DNA of 64,000 bases from Aquincola tertiaricarbonis (GTDB lineage: Bacteria; Pseudomonadota; Gammaproteobacteria; Burkholderiales; Burkholderiaceae_C), in the NCBI RefSeq assembly GCF_000969605.1, contig NZ_JZUE01000012.1, positions 124,001-188,000 on the forward strand, in the 5' to 3' direction. Positions within the stretch are counted from its first letter, which is position 1; each line of letters begins with the position of its first letter. Position numbers and translations under genes: made by a program. The notes under the pieces were generated by a model that saw only the letters and a list, made by a program, of their open reading frames with translations, searched no databases and was not told where the DNA came from. Shown here piece after piece: positions 60,431 through 64,000 of the stretch.

Positions 60431-61068
60431 ACCACGCTGACGCCGATCTGTGGAATGCCGCGCAGGCGTTCCACGTCGTCGCGGATGTCGTCGAGCTCGC
60501 GCTCGACGTCCTCCCGCGGCACCGTGGCGCTCAACAGCGGCCCGCTGACGCCGCCGGTCACCTTGGGCTTGCCGAAGGCCAGGCCCAGGTCGACCATGAA
60601 GCCCCAGCCGCCCACCGCCTGGGGCGGGCGGCCGAAGCCGATGCCCAGGTAGGGCATGACGGTGGGGTACTTCACCCGCACGTCCAGCCGGTCGTCGGGG
60701 CCGGCCACGTACTGGCGGTCGCCGATGGTGATGGTGGTGCCGTCGGCGCGGCCGGTGAGGCGGGCGCGGGCATCGTTGACGGTCAGCCCGGCGGTGAGGC
60801 GGAAGTTGCGGTGCACGTACCAGTCGCCGAAGAAGGCCAGGCGGTCCACCTTCACCCGGCCGTCGTAGTCCACGCCGTCGTCGCTGCGGTCGTAGTCGAT
60901 GCGGCCCAGCGTCGTCACGTCCGCACGCAGCGTGAACCGCTCGTCCAGCGGGTGGGCATAGCCCAGCGTGATGCCCGGCAGGCCGGCACCCAGGTACACG
61001 TCACCCGCCTGCGCGGCAAAGCTGCTGGCGGACAGCACCACGAAGGTGGTGGCAAGAAATGGCTTCAT
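60418..61068 (-). CDS. Small outer-membrane beta-barrel protein
   Basis: A 216-residue protein with signal peptide (KPFLATTFVVLSASSFAAQA), alternating amphipathic strands (GDVYLGAGLPGITLGYAHPLDERFTLRADVTTLG) and a C-terminal phenylalanine in SVVYRF, the usual barrel-assembly signal. A charged helical stretch (REDVERELDDIRDDVERLRG) precedes the last strand. It resembles OmpW/OmpA-like barrels of eight strands; no substrate is known. AAAGG precedes the ATG. Confidence 0.8.
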   Translation of the reverse strand: MKPFLATTFVVLSASSFAAQAGDVYLGAGLPGITLGYAHPLDERFTLRADVTTLGRIDYDRSDDGVDYDGRVKVDRLAFFGDWYVHRNFRLTAGLTVNDARARLTGRADGTTITIGDRQYVAGPDDRLDVRVKYPTVMPYLGIGFGRPPQAVGGWGFMVDLGLAFGKPKVTGGVSGPLLSATVPREDVERELDDIRDDVERLRGIPQIGVSVVYRF

Positions 61069-61145
61069 CGGTTGGCCTTTCAGCGGACAGGGGCGCCCGT
61101 GCGGCCAGCGACGGCAAGCCGCGTACCTCCGCCACCACCAGTCGC

Positions 61146-62210
61146 TCAGCCCCCTACCGCCGCCGCCACGCCCGCACCGCCAGCCCAGGCCTGACGCAGG
61201 CGCTCGCCCGCATAGGCCTGTGCTTCGCGGGCCTTGTGCAGCACCGCGGCGGCGCCGAAGAATTCGTGCGCCACGCCTTCGTATTCGCGCCGCTCCACCG
61301 CATTGCCAGCGGCGCGCAGCGCGTCTTCCAGCTTGGCGCCGTCGCTGCGCAGCGGGTCCAACCGGGCATTGATGATCGTCACCGGCGGCAGCCGGGTCAG
61401 GTCGGCGTCGATCAGCTGCAGGCGGGTGTCCTGCAGTTCGCTCTCTTTGTTGACCAGGTGGTCGACGAACCACTTCACCATCGCGCGGTTCAGCGGCTTG
61501 GCGATCGCGTTCTCGATGTACGACTCGGTGTTCAGGCTGGTCTGCGCCACCGGATACACCGACAGCACATGCCGCGGCGCCGGCAGTCCTGCATCGCGTG
61601 CGGCCACCGCGGTGGCCACCGCCAGGTTGCCGCCGGCACTCTCGCCGGCCAGGGCCAGGCGCGCGGGATCGCCGCCGAGCTGCCCGGCATTCAGCGTGAG
61701 CCAGCGCCAGGCGGCCAGCGCGTCGTCCCAGGCCGCGGGAAAGCGGTGCTCCGGTGCCTGCCGGTAGTCCACCGACACCACGATGGCGCCGGCCTGAGCG
61801 CTCAGGCCACGTGCGCCGCCGTCGTACACATGGCGGTCGGCGATGACCCAGCCGCCGCCATGGAAGTACAGCACCACCGGCAGCGGGCCGCCGCCCTCGG
61901 GCGTGTAGACCGTGGCCGGCAGCGGGCCGGCGGCGCCGTCCACCTGGATGTCGGTGGTGCGCACGCCCGGCACCAACAGCTCGGGCGCGGCCGAACGGCC
62001 TTCCCGCTGCAGCAGCGTGCGCACCGCATCGGCGATGGTGGGTTGCTGGCGGGCCTCGGCTACGCTCAGCTTCTCGATGGCCTTGGGCTGCAGCGACTCA
62101 TGCGCCTCGGCCAGGTCAAGCATGTCGTCGTCGGCTCGCAGCGCGGCCACGGCATTGGAGACCGCATTCACCAGCGGATTGGGTTGGCCGTGTGTGTCAG
62201 GCGTTGGCAT
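61146..62210 (-). CDS. Hormone-sensitive-lipase-type alpha/beta hydrolase
   Basis: A 354-residue esterase: oxyanion-hole motif HGGG at residues 117-120, nucleophile S191 in GESAGG, acid in NARLDPLRSDG and base in VAHEFFG. This is the family IV (HSL) bacterial esterase pattern, acting on short-chain esters. No signal peptide is seen, so it is cytoplasmic. An interrupted dyad AGGTTC-N7-GAACCT (62227-62245) lies just upstream of its start and may be an operator. Confidence 0.88.
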   Translation of the reverse strand: MPTPDTHGQPNPLVNAVSNAVAALRADDDMLDLAEAHESLQPKAIEKLSVAEARQQPTIADAVRTLLQREGRSAAPELLVPGVRTTDIQVDGAAGPLPATVYTPEGGGPLPVVLYFHGGGWVIADRHVYDGGARGLSAQAGAIVVSVDYRQAPEHRFPAAWDDALAAWRWLTLNAGQLGGDPARLALAGESAGGNLAVATAVAARDAGLPAPRHVLSVYPVAQTSLNTESYIENAIAKPLNRAMVKWFVDHLVNKESELQDTRLQLIDADLTRLPPVTIINARLDPLRSDGAKLEDALRAAGNAVERREYEGVAHEFFGAAAVLHKAREAQAYAGERLRQAWAGGAGVAAAVGG

Positions 62211-62226
62211 GGTCAGGTGTTTCCTA

Positions 62227-62245
62227 AGGTTCTTGAATGGAACCT
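62227..62245. promoter_or_regulatory. Interrupted dyad upstream of the HSL-type esterase
   Basis: AGGTTC and GAACCT are separated by seven bases; the symmetry extends three bases outward with one mismatch. It lies 17 bases upstream of the ATG. No regulator gene is adjacent. Confidence 0.3.
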
Positions 62246-62329
62246 CAGGCTAACCACGGCCTCGCACCGGGCCTGTCGGAAGACTCCGGCGCCGCGCGTG
62301 GGCGCAGCCCGCGCCGCGCCGTACGCCGA

Positions 62330-63043
62330 TCAGTTGATGGGGCGAACGCCGTCCCCGTCCACCCGCACCCGTGCGCCCTCGGCCGGCGCCGTGCGCTGGG
62401 TGATGGTGCGGGTGCCGCCGTTGTCCATGCGCACGCGCACTTCGTACACCGTCTCGGCCCGCATGCGCTTTTCCACCTCGTTGCCGGCCACGCCGCCGCC
62501 CACGGCGCCCAGCACCGTCATCGCGGTGCGGCCATTGCCGCCGCCCACCTGGTTGCCCAGCACCGCGCCCAGCACGCCGCCGGCCACCGCACCCACGCCT
62601 TGCGCGTCGCCCTTGCGCTGCACGGCGCGCACGCTCTGCACCACGCCGCAGGTCTCGCACACCGCGGGCGCCACGCGCTCCACCGGCTGCGGTGCCTGGG
62701 CCACCACCGGCGCCGGCGCGCTCTGGCGGGCCACCGGCGCACGCTCGGTGCGCACCGGCGCGGGCTTGTCCTCGGGCTGCTGCGCCAGGCTGGGCGGCGA
62801 CGGCGGCACCATTGGCTGCGGCCGGTCGTCCGGCGCGGTGTTCATCGCCGCCGGCGGCGACATGACCTGGCTGCTGCCGGCCACCAGCTCGGGCTGCGAA
62901 GCGCCGCGCAAGGCCCAACCGGCACCGGCGGCCAGGGTGGCGATGAGCAGCGCACCGCCCACGATGGCCACCACGGTGCGGTCACTGGAGCGGCGGCGGT
63001 GGGAGCGCACTGGGGTGGTCTCGGGCAGGGCGTCGGTGGACAT
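62330..63043 (-). CDS. Glycine-zipper 2TM domain protein
   Basis: A 237-residue protein: one N-terminal membrane anchor (VVAIVGGALLIATLAAGAGWAL, about residues 24-45), a proline/alanine-rich linker, a CETCGVV motif, then the glycine-zipper segment GVGAVAGGVLGAVLGNQVGGGNGRTAMTVLGAVGGGVAGNEVEKR and a C-terminal strand domain. This is the SlyB/YMGG-like Rick_17kDa pattern associated with the cell envelope. GAGGAG precedes the ATG. Confidence 0.85.
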   Translation of the reverse strand: MSTDALPETTPVRSHRRRSSDRTVVAIVGGALLIATLAAGAGWALRGASQPELVAGSSQVMSPPAAMNTAPDDRPQPMVPPSPPSLAQQPEDKPAPVRTERAPVARQSAPAPVVAQAPQPVERVAPAVCETCGVVQSVRAVQRKGDAQGVGAVAGGVLGAVLGNQVGGGNGRTAMTVLGAVGGGVAGNEVEKRMRAETVYEVRVRMDNGGTRTITQRTAPAEGARVRVDGDGVRPIN

Positions 63044-63233
63044 GGCAACTCCTCGATTCATGAGTAATGCCTGTATGAACGCGCCAGGCAGCATTCGGTT
63101 TGCCCGGCGGGTGCATCAAGCGTCACGTGCTGTAACGGGCACATGCCCGTGCGCCCGATGCGGCAAGCCCTGCGCCCGGGCCGGGGCCAGCCCCCCATTA
63201 GGATGGGGCGGCGCATGAGAACAAGGAGTACGC

Positions 63234-64000
63234 ATGCCCCACTACGGAGACTTCCAGAACGCCATCTACGGCGCCGGCCTGGCCGGCATGCTGCCCAAGG
63301 TGCCCACCGACTTCGCCACGCTGGAGGCACGAGCCACGGCCGCGATGACACCTTCGCTGCTCAACTACGTGCAGGGCGGCTGCGGCGATGAACTCACCCA
63401 GCGCCGCAATGCGGAGGCCTTCGGCCACTGGGGCATGGTGCCGCGCATGATGGTGGACAGCGCGGCGCGCGACCTGTCCGTCGAACTGTTCGGCCAGCGG
63501 TATCCCACGCCGCTGTTCATGGCGCCCATTGGCGTCACCGGCCTGTGCACGCAGGACCAGCATGGCGACCTGGCTGCGGCCCGCGCCAGCGTGGCCACCG
63601 GTGTGCCGCTGTGCCTGAGCACGCTGACCAACGATCCGCTGGAGGCCGTGGCGCAGACGCTGGGCGAGCAGCCCGGCTTCTTCCAGCTCTACACGCCGAA
63701 GGACGAAGCCCTGGCCGCCAGCCTGGTGCGGCGGGCCGAGGCCGCAGGCTACCGCGCCATCGTGGTGACGCTGGACACCTGGGTGACCGGCTGGCGGCCG
63801 CGCGACCTGAACACCGCCAACTTCCCGCAGCTGCGCGGCCATGTGCTGAGCAATTACTTCAGCGACCCCGCCTTCCGCCAGCTGCTGGACAAGCCGCCGC
63901 AGGAAGACCCGGCCGCCGCGGTGCGCGCCTGGGCCAAGACCTTCGGCCGCGTGCTCACCTGGGCCGACATGCCCTGGCTGAAGAGCCTGACCAAGCTGCC
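63234..64000 (+). CDS. Lactate 2-monooxygenase-like FMN-dependent alpha-hydroxy-acid oxidase (5' part)
   Basis: The first 255 codons run off the window. The product resembles mycobacterial lactate 2-monooxygenase along its whole visible length: GDFQNAIYGAGLAGMLPKVP, LNYVQGGCGDELTQRRNAEAFGHWGMVPRMM, FMAPIGVTGLCTQDQHGDLAAARA, FFQLYTPKDEALAASLVRRAEAAGYRAIVVTLDTW. That enzyme oxidises L-lactate to acetate and CO2 with FMN. L-lactate dehydrogenase activity is the alternative. AAGGAG precedes the ATG. Confidence 0.88.
   Translation, partial: MPHYGDFQNAIYGAGLAGMLPKVPTDFATLEARATAAMTPSLLNYVQGGCGDELTQRRNAEAFGHWGMVPRMMVDSAARDLSVELFGQRYPTPLFMAPIGVTGLCTQDQHGDLAAARASVATGVPLCLSTLTNDPLEAVAQTLGEQPGFFQLYTPKDEALAASLVRRAEAAGYRAIVVTLDTWVTGWRPRDLNTANFPQLRGHVLSNYFSDPAFRQLLDKPPQEDPAAAVRAWAKTFGRVLTWADMPWLKSLTKL

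Overview
The window looks like chromosome of a high-GC betaproteobacterium of the order Burkholderiales, probably a Rubrivivax/Leptothrix/Aquincola-like lineage. This rests on very high GC with strong third-position G/C, two PEP-CTERM sorting-signal proteins, and gene families typical of that group. It is an inference; no rRNA or housekeeping marker lies in the window.

Most of the window, about 2.2-56 kb, is an organosulfur scavenging and cysteine-sulfur handling island. From left to right it holds: (1) a nine-gene rightward operon (2341-11878) with a class II aldolase, an SsuA-type binding protein, a complete dipeptide-type ABC importer, a MetQ-like binding protein and a flavin monooxygenase; (2) a leftward pair of a fatty-acid-desaturase-like membrane enzyme and a PhnD-like binding protein, next to a chemoreceptor; (3) a leftward operon (25133-16433) with two SsuA-type binding proteins, two SsuC permeases, SsuB, a flavin monooxygenase, a haloperoxidase-like exported protein and an AtsK-like alkylsulfatase; (4) a helicase, an acyl-CoA ligase/enoyl-CoA hydratase pair, an SDR and a HAD phosphatase; (5) a flavin monooxygenase followed by an SfnB-like monooxygenase and a MetNIQQ importer; (6) a family 2A encapsulin shell with its cysteine desulfurase cargo, next to an XRE regulator, serine O-acetyltransferase and rhodanese; (7) a polar amino acid (probably cystine) ABC importer with a glutathione transferase; (8) molbindin, a small hydrolase and a 1-Cys peroxiredoxin; (9) a canonical msuE-ssuAA-ssuD-ssuC-ssuB operon.

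The parts form a plausible pathway. Importers bring in sulfonates, sulfate esters, methionine or cystine. FMNH2-dependent monooxygenases (fed by MsuE) and the AtsK-type dioxygenase release sulfite or sulfate. Serine acetyltransferase makes the carbon skeleton for cysteine. The encapsulated desulfurase can then mobilise or store sulfane sulfur inside a protein shell, with the rhodanese as a possible carrier.

Two regulatory signatures tie the island together. The first is a composite promoter: a CATAACC-like element, an A-rich core and TTCGTTG. It occurs in front of eight genes or operons with its -10 hexamer always at exactly the same distance, and is probably the target of a CysB/SsuR-type activator. 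The second is a near-perfect palindrome centred on TGTCTAGACA. It recurs at six places, several of them overlapping start codons, and looks like a repressor operator.

The last 8 kb (56-64 kb) is ordinary: a YihY/BrkB membrane protein, SnoaL-like and small hypothetical proteins, two alpha/beta hydrolases, a PEP-CTERM protein, an outer-membrane barrel, a glycine-zipper protein and the start of a lactate 2-monooxygenase-like gene. At the far left edge an AlbA_2-domain gene appears to be cut by an in-frame amber codon.
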